A stretch of 48,211 nt of DNA, from positions 1 through 48,211 of the forward strand of contig CAJTZQ010000023.1 of NCBI GenBank assembly GCA_910583795.1. The letters run 5' to 3'. Origin of the DNA: an uncultured Muribaculaceae bacterium (lineage in GTDB: Bacteria > Bacteroidota > Bacteroidia > Bacteroidales > Muribaculaceae). The notes under the pieces were generated by a model that was not told the origin of the DNA, searched no databases, and saw nothing but the letters and a program-made list of their open reading frames with translations. Shown here piece by piece: positions 25,401 through 34,476 of this stretch (positions are counted from its first letter, which is position 1; each line of letters starts with the position of its first letter). The position numbers and the translations under genes were made by a program.

Positions 25401-26411
25401 ATGTCGCAAACTGTTCCCATCCTCTTTTCAATCATCGTCCCGGTCTACAACCGTCCTGATGAAATTGCCGATCTGCTGGCAAGTCTTGCCGCCCAGACCG
25501 ACAAAGGATTTGAGACTGTCATTGTGGAAGATGGTTCAACCGTGAGATGTGAGGAACAATGCGAGGCTTATAAAGACAAGGCTCGCGTAAAATATTATTA
25601 CAAAGATAATGAAGGGCGAAGCATAGCCCGTAATTACGGTATAGTCAGAGCCGACGGAGATTTCTTTATCTTCGTCGACTCTGATTGCATTTTACCACCC
25701 AATTATATCGAGAAACTCCGAAATTCGCTTAAAGAAAATCCCTCAGACTGTTTCGGCGGTCCCGACGCGGCTCATGAATCATTTTCCGACACCCAGAAAG
25801 CAATAAACTATGCCATGACCTCATTTCTCACCACAGGTGGAATCCGGGGAGGGAAAGTAAGTATGGAGAAATTCACTCCACGCACTTTCAACATGGGTTA
25901 TTCAAGGAAGGTGTATGAAAAAGTTGGCGGCTTCAGAGAGATGTTTAGCGAAGACATCGACATGAGCACCCGCATACGTCTTGCAGGATTCAGCATAACT
26001 CTATATCCTGATGTGGAAGTGTTTCATAAGCGCCGCGTGGATTTTAAGAAATTCTGGCGTCAAGTGCACGTATTCGGAATGTCTCGAATCACTTTGCAAC
26101 TACTCTATCCCGGCTCCATGAAGACGGTGCATTGGCTCCCGGCACTGTTCGTTATTGGTGCGGTGGCAATGATTATTGGAGCATTCTTCTGTAAATGGGT
26201 ACTTGTCCCGTTACTTATATATATTATTGCCCTTTGGATATGGGGCATAATCTCAACAAAAAGTCTGAAGATCGGAACCATGGGAGTCGGGGCATCAATG
26301 GTGCAGCTCACCGGTTACGGAACCGGCTTTATCCGGGCTTATGTCTGGAAAATCATACTCCGCCACGGAAGAGACATCAACGATGAAATCGAACGCAGGC
26401 GGGGCAAATAA
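25401..26411 (+). CDS. Family 2 glycosyltransferase, membrane-anchored
   Basis: 336 residues. N-terminal GT-A fold: FSIIVPVYNRPDEI, VEDGST, the nucleotide-metal motif DSD (Asp93-Asp95), and the acceptor-side EDIDMSTR. C-terminal hydrophobic segments (about 225-305) form two or three membrane helices. The donor and acceptor sugars cannot be told. Likely co-transcribed with efp and radC; this position does not indicate a polysaccharide cluster. Confidence 0.88.
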   Translation: MSQTVPILFSIIVPVYNRPDEIADLLASLAAQTDKGFETVIVEDGSTVRCEEQCEAYKDKARVKYYYKDNEGRSIARNYGIVRADGDFFIFVDSDCILPPNYIEKLRNSLKENPSDCFGGPDAAHESFSDTQKAINYAMTSFLTTGGIRGGKVSMEKFTPRTFNMGYSRKVYEKVGGFREMFSEDIDMSTRIRLAGFSITLYPDVEVFHKRRVDFKKFWRQVHVFGMSRITLQLLYPGSMKTVHWLPALFVIGAVAMIIGAFFCKWVLVPLLIYIIALWIWGIISTKSLKIGTMGVGASMVQLTGYGTGFIRAYVWKIILRHGRDINDEIERRRGK

Positions 26412-26419
26412 TCAATATC

Positions 26420-27154
26420 ATGACTGACAATTCCTCTCCCCTTTCTTATCCTGAAATCGATATCATTTCCCAGCCTCGCACGGTAAAGGAAATGGATCCG
26501 GACCAACAGCCGCGAGAAAAAGCGGAAAAGCACGGTTGCGGAATTCTTTCAGTGCCGGAACTATGGGCATTGATCCTACGCGTGGGAACCCCAGGAAATC
26601 CCATTACCGAACTATGCCGCAATCTTATGCACGACAACGGCGACTCGCTTCACAAACTTGAGCGCAGAAGCCGTGCGGAACTAAGACAAATAAAAGGAAT
26701 AGGCACAACAAAAAGCATTCAGGTTGAAGCCGTGATTGAACTTATAAAAAGATATTGTGCAGAGGAAATACCTATTGAAGAACCGATAAAATCTTCCGAT
26801 GACATTTTCAAACGAATGAGGTTCAAAATCGGCAATCTCGATCATGAGGAAGTATGGATCCTTCTGCTCAACAGGCGTAACCAGATAATCAAAGAATATT
26901 GTCTCAGCACCGGCTCAAGCACAGCCTCCATATTCGATCTTAAAAAAGCACTTAAATTCGCAATCACTGAGAATGCAGAGGGGATCATCATGGTCCATAA
27001 CCATCCTTCGGGAGGAACCGTTCCAAGCACACAAGACGATAAAATCACGCATGACCTCAAGAAAGGGTGCGAGTATATCGGATTAACCATGTTGGATCAT
27101 GTGATTGTGACAAGCAATGCTTATTACAGTTATAACGACAATGGAAGGAAATGA
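26420..27154 (+). CDS. radC: RadC family JAB-domain protein
   Basis: 244 residues. A helix-hairpin-helix part (about 70-112, ending RQIKGIGTTKSIQVEAVIEL) and a C-terminal JAB/MPN metal-binding domain with HNHPSG (His193, His195, Ser197) and Asp206. The family is named for DNA repair, but its actual role is unsettled. It reads as the chromosomal housekeeping form, not the anti-restriction paralogue found on mobile elements. Confidence 0.9.
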   Translation: MTDNSSPLSYPEIDIISQPRTVKEMDPDQQPREKAEKHGCGILSVPELWALILRVGTPGNPITELCRNLMHDNGDSLHKLERRSRAELRQIKGIGTTKSIQVEAVIELIKRYCAEEIPIEEPIKSSDDIFKRMRFKIGNLDHEEVWILLLNRRNQIIKEYCLSTGSSTASIFDLKKALKFAITENAEGIIMVHNHPSGGTVPSTQDDKITHDLKKGCEYIGLTMLDHVIVTSNAYYSYNDNGRK

Positions 27155-27194
27155 CATGCTCACCATACCCACTCAAAAATCACGCCGGATTGAA

Positions 27195-28430
27195 TCATCT
27201 TGCAAGTTTATTGTATAGGGAATCGGCTCCATTGCTCACCTCTTCACGCAGCCCCAGCAGACTGAACGATCTCGGCTCGAATGCACCGACAATCAGTTTA
27301 TAAAAAATAATGCGTCGGCAACGGTCGTCTATAACCGACACATTCATCTCCCCGTTTCTTATCATCTCAACTACATGGGATATTTCCAATGAAGTGTTTC
27401 CCGGTGCAACAACTATATCTGCACCAGCTTTCAAGGCAGCGGAAGCGCCATGCCCGTCCACTCCGCCCATGTTCAAGGCGTCAGTCAAAACAAGTCCTCC
27501 GAATTCCAATTCATTCCTCAAGAGGTCTCCTATCACAACCGGAGAGACTGCAGCCGGAAGAGCTAACGGATCAATTGCCGGAACTGCCAGGTGACCTACC
27601 ATGACACCGCTGAGACCGGCATCTATATAACTTTTAAAAGGATATAAATCTATACTGTCAAGCTGATGCAGCGAACGTTTAATCACCGGCAAAGACTTAT
27701 GGCTATCCCCTTTAGGACTGCCGTGTCCCGGAAAATGTTTTGCCACACTGATGACTTTGCCTGATTCAATGCCTCTCGCATAAGCCACACCCAGGTCTGC
27801 AACTCTGACAGGGTCACCACCGAAAGATCGACTTCCGATCACTCCCTTAGGATTTTCCGTGACATCTATCACGGGACCGAGAACCATATTTATACCTACA
27901 CGACGACATTCTCTCGCCACTTCCGCTCCGTAGTCAAAAAGAAGCGATTCGTCGGCACGCGGGCCTAACCTTCCGTTTCTTGGGAAACCGGGAGCGTCAG
28001 ACAACCTCATGCCCAATCCCCATTCTGCATCTATCGCTATGAAAAGAGGCACCTCCGCAGCCGAACCGACAGAAGCCATGACAGCAGCCGACTCCAGATC
28101 CCCTTTCAGCAAGACAACTCCTCCGACATGAAAATCAGAAATATAACTTTTAAGTTTTTTCATGTTGAGAGGTTCGTCACTGGCATAAATCGCGGGCATA
28201 AAACATTGCCCGACCCTCTGTTCAAGTGTGAGAGAAGACAAAATTGAATCTGCCATCTCCATTACAATATCTGTCAGATCTACATTATGCGCAACGGCAT
28301 TGCCGATAGAGTCATTATCAGCAACGCCGCCATATTCTTTCGCATAATCCGCCGAGCCTCCTCTGCAAGAGACAAGACATATCAGTGTTATAATCCATAT
28401 ATAGATCCTACATCCCCTCATGAAAATCAT
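27195..28430 (-). CDS. Glycoside hydrolase family 3 lipoprotein (NagZ-like beta-N-acetylhexosaminidase)
   Basis: 411 residues from the ATG at 28430, which overlaps the stop of the upstream gene as ATGA; Met at 28421 is an alternative. Signal peptide MRGCRIYIWIITLICLVSC with the lipobox cysteine at its end. Single GH3 N-terminal barrel: AKHFPGHGSPKGDSH carries the Asp-His pair that is the acid/base in NagZ enzymes, and LTDALNMGG carries the candidate nucleophile Asp317. The second GH3 domain is absent, as in NagZ. NagZ usually recycles cell-wall muropeptides in the cytoplasm; the lipobox here suggests periplasmic or surface action. Last gene of the gpmI operon. Confidence 0.85.
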   Translation of the reverse strand: MIFMRGCRIYIWIITLICLVSCRGGSADYAKEYGGVADNDSIGNAVAHNVDLTDIVMEMADSILSSLTLEQRVGQCFMPAIYASDEPLNMKKLKSYISDFHVGGVVLLKGDLESAAVMASVGSAAEVPLFIAIDAEWGLGMRLSDAPGFPRNGRLGPRADESLLFDYGAEVARECRRVGINMVLGPVIDVTENPKGVIGSRSFGGDPVRVADLGVAYARGIESGKVISVAKHFPGHGSPKGDSHKSLPVIKRSLHQLDSIDLYPFKSYIDAGLSGVMVGHLAVPAIDPLALPAAVSPVVIGDLLRNELEFGGLVLTDALNMGGVDGHGASAALKAGADIVVAPGNTSLEISHVVEMIRNGEMNVSVIDDRCRRIIFYKLIVGAFEPRSFSLLGLREEVSNGADSLYNKLAR

Positions 28431-30001
28431 TTTGACACACTTCTTACAAACCGTCTGTCTTGAGAAGGCGATATCGGCAATCCAAGTTCCTGCTGACGTA
28501 TGAACCAACGTAATATCGGGACACTGACCTCAAGATCGTCTTCCCATATTTTTTCATGATTCGCAAGAGTTACCATATCATCATTCCCTTCTGCAACGTA
28601 ATCGATCGTGCCAACATAATATATCTTTTCCGGATCCAATTCTTCTCCGTCTACCACAAGTCTGAGAAGTCTTTCATCTTCATCGACCACAGCGCGGACA
28701 TTTCCACTGATCGCCTCCCCTCCCTTACGGGCGGCAACGTTCATGGCATCGAATATATCCCTACCCTTTATCTTCATTATTATAAAATGATTCGAAAAAG
28801 GATAAGTGGAAAGTATCTGTCCCTCGGTAATATCGCCGGCAGTCATATCCTGACGTATACCCCCTATATTCATTATAGCAAGGTCGATTCTTGGAATTTC
28901 CACTCCGGCATTTCTTAAGGAATCAGCGATATGGTTGGCATACCAATAACCGAAATCGGCAGTAAGGTTAGCCATTCCGGGAGAATTGTTGCGCATGTCA
29001 TATGCAGACGTAGCTATGGCATGGCTGTTGACAGAGTCGACCACATGTTTATAGGGCTTAAGGAATTCTATTATCTTTTTGTCGTAAGATTCTTCAGGGA
29101 AACGACTGCTGACAGGTATCAGTTCATATTTGACTTTGCTGCCGTCAAAGTCGTTCAGCCGGTCAAGATCGATTTCAAGCTTGCCGAGATTCCTTCCATA
29201 TTTCCCTGTCTGCACAATCCTCACAGGCTTGCCTTCGGAATTGTCTACAAGTGAAGGATACTTCTCCGGATGTGCAGGATCGATTAGCGTATGGGAATGT
29301 CCGCCTATTATAATATCGATATCCTTACTTGCCTTGGCGAGGTCAACATCTCCGGGTTTTTCATTGGAAGTGACATATCCTATATGTGTCACTGCAACCA
29401 CGACATCGCATTTCTTTTTATTCTTCAGATAGGCGGCGGTTTCATTAGCCACAGGAATCACATCCTTAAAATTCACGTCGATACATTTATCCGAAATAAG
29501 ACTTTTCGGGTCGATATTAATGCCGAAGAAACCAATCTTCTTTCCACCGATCTTCTTTATAACATACGGCTGCATCACCCCTTCCATCGCGGTTCCGTCA
29601 AAATCATAGTTTGCCGACAGCCGCGCACCTTTCAGAGTCTTATATTTTTCCGCAAGGTCATTCATTCCGTTGTCAAATTCATGGTTTCCGAGCACATTTA
29701 TGTCATAACCAAGCATGTTGGCAATTGGATATTCCACCTCCCCACGAAAGTATTTAAAATATAACGAACCCTGCACTATATCTCCAGCATTGACAAGAAC
29801 AACATGCCTGTCAGCTTTCCTTACAGAATCAACCACCGCTTTAAGCTGCAGCATCCCTCCTGTGCCGTCTTTATTTGGCTCGATAGCGGAGTGGGTGTCG
29901 TTGGTGTGGAGAATAACGAGTTTCTCGGCAGCGACCGAGAAACATAAGGCGGCGAGCCCCAGTATGGAGACCGCCGCCTTGGTTACTATTGATCGAATCA
30001 T
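28427..30001 (-). CDS. 5'-nucleotidase / 2',3'-cyclic phosphodiesterase family metallophosphoesterase (UshA-like)
   Basis: 524 residues from the ATG at 30001, seven bases after the gpmI stop. Type I signal peptide ending near FSVAAE. N-terminal metallophosphoesterase motifs: NDTHS (34-38), GDIVQGS, GNHEFDNG and GHSHT. C-terminal 5'-nucleotidase substrate domain with NIGGIRQDM, YPFSNHF and the later YVGTIDYVAEGNDDM. In some Bacteroidetes these enzymes come as two separate proteins; here both domains are in one. Periplasmic nucleotide scavenging is the likely role. Confidence 0.9.
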   Translation of the reverse strand: MIRSIVTKAAVSILGLAALCFSVAAEKLVILHTNDTHSAIEPNKDGTGGMLQLKAVVDSVRKADRHVVLVNAGDIVQGSLYFKYFRGEVEYPIANMLGYDINVLGNHEFDNGMNDLAEKYKTLKGARLSANYDFDGTAMEGVMQPYVIKKIGGKKIGFFGINIDPKSLISDKCIDVNFKDVIPVANETAAYLKNKKKCDVVVAVTHIGYVTSNEKPGDVDLAKASKDIDIIIGGHSHTLIDPAHPEKYPSLVDNSEGKPVRIVQTGKYGRNLGKLEIDLDRLNDFDGSKVKYELIPVSSRFPEESYDKKIIEFLKPYKHVVDSVNSHAIATSAYDMRNNSPGMANLTADFGYWYANHIADSLRNAGVEIPRIDLAIMNIGGIRQDMTAGDITEGQILSTYPFSNHFIIMKIKGRDIFDAMNVAARKGGEAISGNVRAVVDEDERLLRLVVDGEELDPEKIYYVGTIDYVAEGNDDMVTLANHEKIWEDDLEVSVPILRWFIRQQELGLPISPSQDRRFVRSVSK

Positions 30002-30008
30002 TTTATAT

Positions 30009-31517
30009 TCATTCAGAAATAAGATCTTCACCTGTCATATCAGCCGGCTGCGGGATGCCCATGATGTGGAGAAGGGAAGGAGCCACATCGGCAAGACGCC
30101 CGTCTTTCACTTTTGCATCTTTATTGCCGATATAAATAAATGGCACGGGATTTAATGAGTGTGCCGTGTTGGGAGTTCCGTCATCATTGAGAGCATGATC
30201 CGCGTTGCCATGGTCTGCAATGATGATAGTGCCGTAGCCATGGGATTTCGCAGCCTCCACAACTTTTTCTACACATGTGTCAAGAGTCTCCACCGCCTTC
30301 TGGATAGCCGGATAGACACCTGTATGTCCAACCATATCGCCATTCGCAAAGTTGACAACAATAAAGTCGTATTTCTCAGTGTCGATGGCTGCTACAAGTT
30401 TCTCAGTCACTTCAGGGGCACTCATTTCAGGCTGTAGATCATAAGTCGCCACCTTGGGAGACGGAACAAGTATACGGTCTTCACCTTCGAAAGGAGCTTC
30501 CCTGCCACCATTGAAGAAGAATGTCACATGGGCATATTTCTCAGTTTCTGCGATGTGGAGCTGTTTCTTGCCTGCAGCTGAAATAACCTCGGCAATTGTA
30601 TCAGGCACATCTGACTTTGAGAAAAGAATATGTACTCCCTTGAAGGAATCATCATATGGAGTCATACAATAGTACTGAAGGTCGGGAATTGGATTCATGC
30701 CGTCTTCAGAATGCTGTGTGAGAACGGTTGTAAGCTCCTTTGCGCGGTCATTACGATAATTGAAGAATATCACCACATGACCAGCCCCTATCCTTCCGTC
30801 GACCCTGTCGTTGACGATTGGTTTGAGGAATTCATCGGTAACTCCTTCAGCATACGATTCCTCAACCGCCTCTATGACATTCTCAGTGTGCTTACCCTCT
30901 CCATAAACAAGAAGATTATAAGCCTCCTTAAGGCGTTCCCAACGATGATCGCGATCCATTGCATAATATCTTCCGATCACTGAAGCTATAGTGCCGGCGC
31001 TCTTGTCGCAATGATCTTTGATCTCTTTAAGAAAACCAGCACCGCTTTTGGGGTCTGTGTCACGACCGTCCATGAAACAATGGAGATAAACCCTCTGGAG
31101 ATCGTATGCCTTTGCCGTGTCGCATAGAGCATACAGATGATCAAGGCTTGAATGTACACCACCGGCAGATGCAAGACCCATGAAATGAATAGGGACATTG
31201 TGCTTCTGCGCATAGGAAAACGCACTCTTGATCTCGGGATTCTCTGCGAAAGAGCCATCTTTAATGGCACGGTTGATTTTCACAAGATCCTGATATACGA
31301 CTCTGCCAGCTCCAATATTAAGGTGACCTACCTCAGAATTACCCATCTGTCCGTCAGGCAGACCGACATTTTCACCGCTTGCCTGCAATTTTGAATTAGG
31401 ATAATTTGCGAACAGGGAGTCCATGTAAGGAGTCGGTGTGTTGAAGATCGCGTCGTCCTTGGCGTGGTCGCCCAGTCCATAACCGTCAAGGATTATCAAT
31501 AATGCTTTGTTTGACAT
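30009..31517 (-). CDS. gpmI: 2,3-bisphosphoglycerate-independent phosphoglycerate mutase
   Basis: Interconverts 3- and 2-phosphoglycerate in glycolysis (EC 5.4.2.12). 502 residues, normal length. Metal site Asp11 in ILDGYG; catalytic Ser61 in GQMGNSEVGHLNIGAGR; further motifs DGRDTDP, RYYAMDRDHRWER, IIIADHGNADH and TAHSLNPVPF. First gene of an operon with the nucleotidase and GH3 genes. Confidence 0.96.
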   Translation of the reverse strand: MSNKALLIILDGYGLGDHAKDDAIFNTPTPYMDSLFANYPNSKLQASGENVGLPDGQMGNSEVGHLNIGAGRVVYQDLVKINRAIKDGSFAENPEIKSAFSYAQKHNVPIHFMGLASAGGVHSSLDHLYALCDTAKAYDLQRVYLHCFMDGRDTDPKSGAGFLKEIKDHCDKSAGTIASVIGRYYAMDRDHRWERLKEAYNLLVYGEGKHTENVIEAVEESYAEGVTDEFLKPIVNDRVDGRIGAGHVVIFFNYRNDRAKELTTVLTQHSEDGMNPIPDLQYYCMTPYDDSFKGVHILFSKSDVPDTIAEVISAAGKKQLHIAETEKYAHVTFFFNGGREAPFEGEDRILVPSPKVATYDLQPEMSAPEVTEKLVAAIDTEKYDFIVVNFANGDMVGHTGVYPAIQKAVETLDTCVEKVVEAAKSHGYGTIIIADHGNADHALNDDGTPNTAHSLNPVPFIYIGNKDAKVKDGRLADVAPSLLHIMGIPQPADMTGEDLISE

Positions 31518-31609
31518 AATTTATATCTTTTGCTATATATTTTCCAAGAATAATAAAGCCTAAAAATTCAGGCAGATGGGAAGATTTCCCCTTAATCGGA
31601 TTCAGTCTG

Positions 31610-31642
31610 CAAAAATACTCAAAAATTTTTAATCATGACAAA
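31610..31642 (-). promoter_or_regulatory. Promoter of the gpmI operon
   Basis: On the minus strand: TTTG (31642-31639), 21-base spacer, TATTTTTG (31617-31610). Leader of about 85 bases. Confidence 0.6.
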
Positions 31643-31684
31643 AAACAGACCTATAAAAGTGTTAACATCCCTATCATAAACAAA

Positions 31685-31710
31685 GACAGCCCCCGAATAA
31701 GGAGACTGCC
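31685..31710 (-). terminator. Candidate terminator of rplS
   Basis: Minus strand GGCAGTCTCC and GGGGGCTGTC pair over ten positions including three G-U pairs, loop TTATTC, followed by TTTGTTTA. Confidence 0.6.
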
Positions 31711-31749
31711 TCGTGTTTGCTTCTTGAGAACTTTAGAAAAGAATTCTGA

Positions 31750-32115
31750 TTATTTTTCAGCCTTCTTAACGAAACGTTCTTTGATACGTGCCTTTTTACC
31801 TGTAAGGTTACGAAGGTAATAAAGTTTTGCACGGCGCACTTTACCGTATTTGTTTACAGTGATAGACTCGATAAACGGAGACTCAATGGGAAAAATTCTT
31901 TCAACGCCCACGCCATCAGAGATTTTACGGACAGTGAAACGCTTTTTGTCCTCATGACCGTTGATACGGATAACAACGCCACGATACTGCTGGATACGCT
32001 CTTTGTTACCCTCTTTGATACGGTATGCTACTGTGATTGTGTCGCCGGGTCCGAATTCATCGAACTGCTTTTTGGGAGTGGCAAATGCCTCCTCCGCGAT
32101 CTTGATTAAATCCAT
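31750..32115 (-). CDS. rplS: 50S ribosomal protein L19
   Basis: 121 residues. Conserved FGPGDTITVAYRIKEGNKERIQQYRG (start shown), FTVRKISDGVGVERIFP and GKVRRAKLYYLRNLTGKKARIKE. Single-gene unit with its own promoter and terminator; trmD and rimM are not adjacent. Confidence 0.97.
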   Translation of the reverse strand: MDLIKIAEEAFATPKKQFDEFGPGDTITVAYRIKEGNKERIQQYRGVVIRINGHEDKKRFTVRKISDGVGVERIFPIESPFIESITVNKYGKVRRAKLYYLRNLTGKKARIKERFVKKAEK

Positions 32116-32189
32116 TGTGTTGTTGTGATTTAGAGATTACTTGCAATTTAACGAGCTTCCATGTCTCGCCAGAGATTACAAATTCGGCG

Positions 32190-32221
32190 CAAAGTTACAA
32201 TTTTTTTCTCACTCGTGCAAA
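32190..32221 (-). promoter_or_regulatory. Promoter of rplS
   Basis: On the minus strand: TTTG (32221-32218), 20-base spacer, TAACTTTG (32197-32190). Leader of about 70 bases before the ATG at 32115. Confidence 0.7.
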
Positions 32222-32224
32222 TTT

Positions 32225-33214
32225 TCAAAATGGTTTGCGGTATTTATCCGCGCCTGCCTCTTCCGACGCTTCCTCAAGTATCGATAAATATGAGGCATAG
32301 CGGCTTTCAGATATATAATGCTCTTCCACCGACGGAATGACGGCACATCCGGGTTCTCCGGTATGTTTGCAGTCGCTATAACGGCAATCACGCGATGTCC
32401 TGAAAATCTCCGGAAAAAAATGTCCCACTTCTTCAGGCGCGAAATCTATGGTGCCAAAACCTCTCACACCCGGAATATCGATAACGGCTCCTCCTCCGGG
32501 GAGATCTATCATTTCGGAAAATGTAGTGGTATGCGTGCCGGTGTGATGGATGTCCGAAATTTCGCCTGTACGCAATTCTGTTCCCGGCACCAAGGCATTT
32601 ATCAATGAAGATTTGCCGACGCCGCTGTTTCCCACAAGAAGCGTAATCTTGTTAGAAATAAACTCTTTCAAAGGATTGAGACCGATTCCTGTTGTTGCGG
32701 AGACAAAGAACACGGGATACCCGATCGAGGTATACAAATTCTTGAGGGCATCCGCAAGTTCACGGTCATCGTCTTCCCACATATCTTCCTTGTTCAGCAC
32801 AAGGGCGGCACTTACGGAATAAGCTTCTGCCGTAGCGAGAAAACGGTCGATAAAAGTGGTGGTGGTGACAGGCTCACGCAATGTGGCTACAAGAATTGCC
32901 AAATCTAAATTGGATGCAAGGATATGGCTTTCTTTCGACAGATTGGAGGCTCTCCTTATTATATAATTAGTGCGTGGAGAGATCGCCGTGATGTAGTCGG
33001 CGTCGTCTGAAGCCTTGGCAACAGTAACGATATCGCCTACCGCTACAGGATTTGTGGTGCGGATCCCTTTTATCCTGAAATTCCCTTTTATCCTGCATTG
33101 AAGCTCCTCTCCGCTGTCAAGCCGGACAATATATGAACTCCCTGTATTTCTTATCACCCTTCCTTCCCCTATTGTCTGGGAAGTGACCGGCGACTGATTT
33201 TTTTTCTTGCTCAT
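32225..33214 (-). CDS. rsgA: Ribosome small-subunit-dependent GTPase A
   Basis: GTPase acting late in 30S assembly. 329 residues. N-terminal OB-fold (about 17-85), then a circularly permuted GTPase with NKED (141-144) before the P-loop GNSGVGKS (195-202) and DIPGVRGF, and the C-terminal zinc motif CRYSDCKHTGEPGC. The N-terminal 16 residues before the OB-fold are longer than in many homologues. The promoter box ends four bases before the ATG, so the mRNA may be leaderless. Confidence 0.95.
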   Translation of the reverse strand: MSKKKNQSPVTSQTIGEGRVIRNTGSSYIVRLDSGEELQCRIKGNFRIKGIRTTNPVAVGDIVTVAKASDDADYITAISPRTNYIIRRASNLSKESHILASNLDLAILVATLREPVTTTTFIDRFLATAEAYSVSAALVLNKEDMWEDDDRELADALKNLYTSIGYPVFFVSATTGIGLNPLKEFISNKITLLVGNSGVGKSSLINALVPGTELRTGEISDIHHTGTHTTTFSEMIDLPGGGAVIDIPGVRGFGTIDFAPEEVGHFFPEIFRTSRDCRYSDCKHTGEPGCAVIPSVEEHYISESRYASYLSILEEASEEAGADKYRKPF

Positions 33215-33218
33215 AATG

Positions 33219-33249
33219 CAAAATTAAGCAATTGAATCGAAATGCACAA
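33219..33249 (-). promoter_or_regulatory. rsgA promoter directly at the start codon
   Basis: On the minus strand: TTG (33249-33247), 20-base spacer, TAATTTTG (33226-33219), then CATT and the ATG at 33214. Confidence 0.6.
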
Positions 33250-33356
33250 TAGACAACAATTTAAGCTATGAATTTGTTAAAAATAATGGATAACAGGAAA
33301 AATTTTATTAAATATTGGTATAAAATGCAGTAATAATAGGGTATTTATGGCAGAAA

Positions 33357-33389
33357 TTTGTTAAATACCGAATATTTTTATTACTTTTG
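33357..33389 (+). promoter_or_regulatory. Promoter of the winged-helix gene
   Basis: TTTG 33357-33360, 21-base spacer, TACTTTTG 33382-33389. Leader of about 65 bases. Confidence 0.65.
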
Positions 33390-33460
33390 TCCGCAAAGAC
33401 AAACATAGCCAATAAAAAAACGCTAAAAATCTAAGTTTAACATTAATAAATTTCGAAACA

Positions 33461-33667
33461 ATGAACATCGAATCAATTGGTACATGGGCCGGCGAGGTCT
33501 ACAAGGCGCTTGAAAATTCAGACACCCGCACACTTGGTCTCAAGCTCGTCAAAAAAGCCACCAAACTCAAAAAAGACGAGATCATGGCTGCCCTCGGATG
33601 GCTTGGCCGCGAGGGTAAAATCATGATTACTATGAACGACGAAGATATCGTTATCTCTCTTGTTTAA
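33461..33667 (+). CDS. Small winged-helix protein (DUF2582-like)
   Basis: 68 residues forming one winged-helix-like unit: IGTWAGEVYKALE, then the helix KLVKKATKLKKDEIMAALG, then the wing GREGKIMITMNDEDIVISL. This matches the short DUF2582 type of Bacteroidetes and archaea. Possibly a DNA-binding regulator, but no target is known. Strong promoter and a good terminator suggest high expression as a single gene. Confidence 0.8.
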   Translation: MNIESIGTWAGEVYKALENSDTRTLGLKLVKKATKLKKDEIMAALGWLGREGKIMITMNDEDIVISLV

Positions 33668-33738
33668 ATTATTCTGCCGCGTAAAAACAATAATTGTTTT
33701 TGCGCGTTTCAGTTAAATTCTGGAAAAGCTACTGAAAT

Positions 33739-33770
33739 AAAAAGGATTGGCCTCACGGTCAATCCTTTTT
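33739..33770 (+). terminator. Bidirectional hairpin terminator
   Basis: AAAAAGGATTG (33739-33749) pairs with CAATCCTTTTT (33760-33770). Serves the winged-helix gene; on the minus strand it can also serve the TonB-C gene that ends at 33861. Confidence 0.8.
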
Positions 33771-33860
33771 CTGTGCTAAAAATCAAAACTATTCAATATA
33801 TTCTTCTAAAAAAGCCATCTTTGCCAAGAGATCATTTTTGATCTCACTTGAAAATTTCGC

Positions 33861-34304
33861 TTATTTGCGAAACGGGACAGCGCAAATCACTCTGACAGGA
33901 ACCAGCTGCCCATCAATTTTCCCCGGTGTCCAGTCAGGCATCTTGGAAAGGATCCTGACAGCTTCCTTATTTAAGGTTTGCTCCACACCCCTCAGCACTG
34001 TGACATCGCTGACCTTGCCATCGGTATTGATCACAAATGCACATGTCACTCTTCCTTCAATTCCACGGGAATAAGCGTCGGCAGGGTAACGGCGCGTCTC
34101 ATTTATATAATTTAAAAGAGCCGAACCTCCCCCGGGAAACTGAGGCTTATCATCCACGTAGTCATACTCATACACTTCCCTATACACGAGCCTGCCATTT
34201 GCATTCACCCCTGAGGTGATGCGGCAGGTCTGTGCCGATGCTTCCGAAGATAGGATAGAAGCCGTTATAGCACCAAAAAGGAATAGGATTATATGAGCTT
34301 TCAT
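33861..34304 (-). CDS. Exported TonB C-terminal domain protein
   Basis: 147 residues with a cleavable-looking signal peptide (ending SSEASAQ) instead of the usual single anchor and proline-rich spacer. Residues about 50-147 are a TonB_C domain: KPQFPGGGSALLNYINETRRYP, GIEGRVTCAFVINTDGKVSDV and MPDWTPGKIDGQLVPVR (parts shown are under the domain's normal pattern). Such stand-alone periplasmic TonB-like domains are common in Bacteroidetes; without the membrane anchor it cannot transduce energy as classic TonB does. Confidence 0.85.
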   Translation of the reverse strand: MKAHIILFLFGAITASILSSEASAQTCRITSGVNANGRLVYREVYEYDYVDDKPQFPGGGSALLNYINETRRYPADAYSRGIEGRVTCAFVINTDGKVSDVTVLRGVEQTLNKEAVRILSKMPDWTPGKIDGQLVPVRVICAVPFRK

Positions 34305-34476
34305 TTATGCTGTATGGAAAAATTTTATGTTGCAAATATAGAACTGTGTTTTCGATTATGCAAACATTACCGCAAAAGAATTTGGTAATTTAAAATAGTT
34401 TTACATTTATTCACAGTTGATGTGCCTGGCAAAAGTTTCGTGCAATAGATTGTGAGGGGTTTCGTTTAATCATTAT

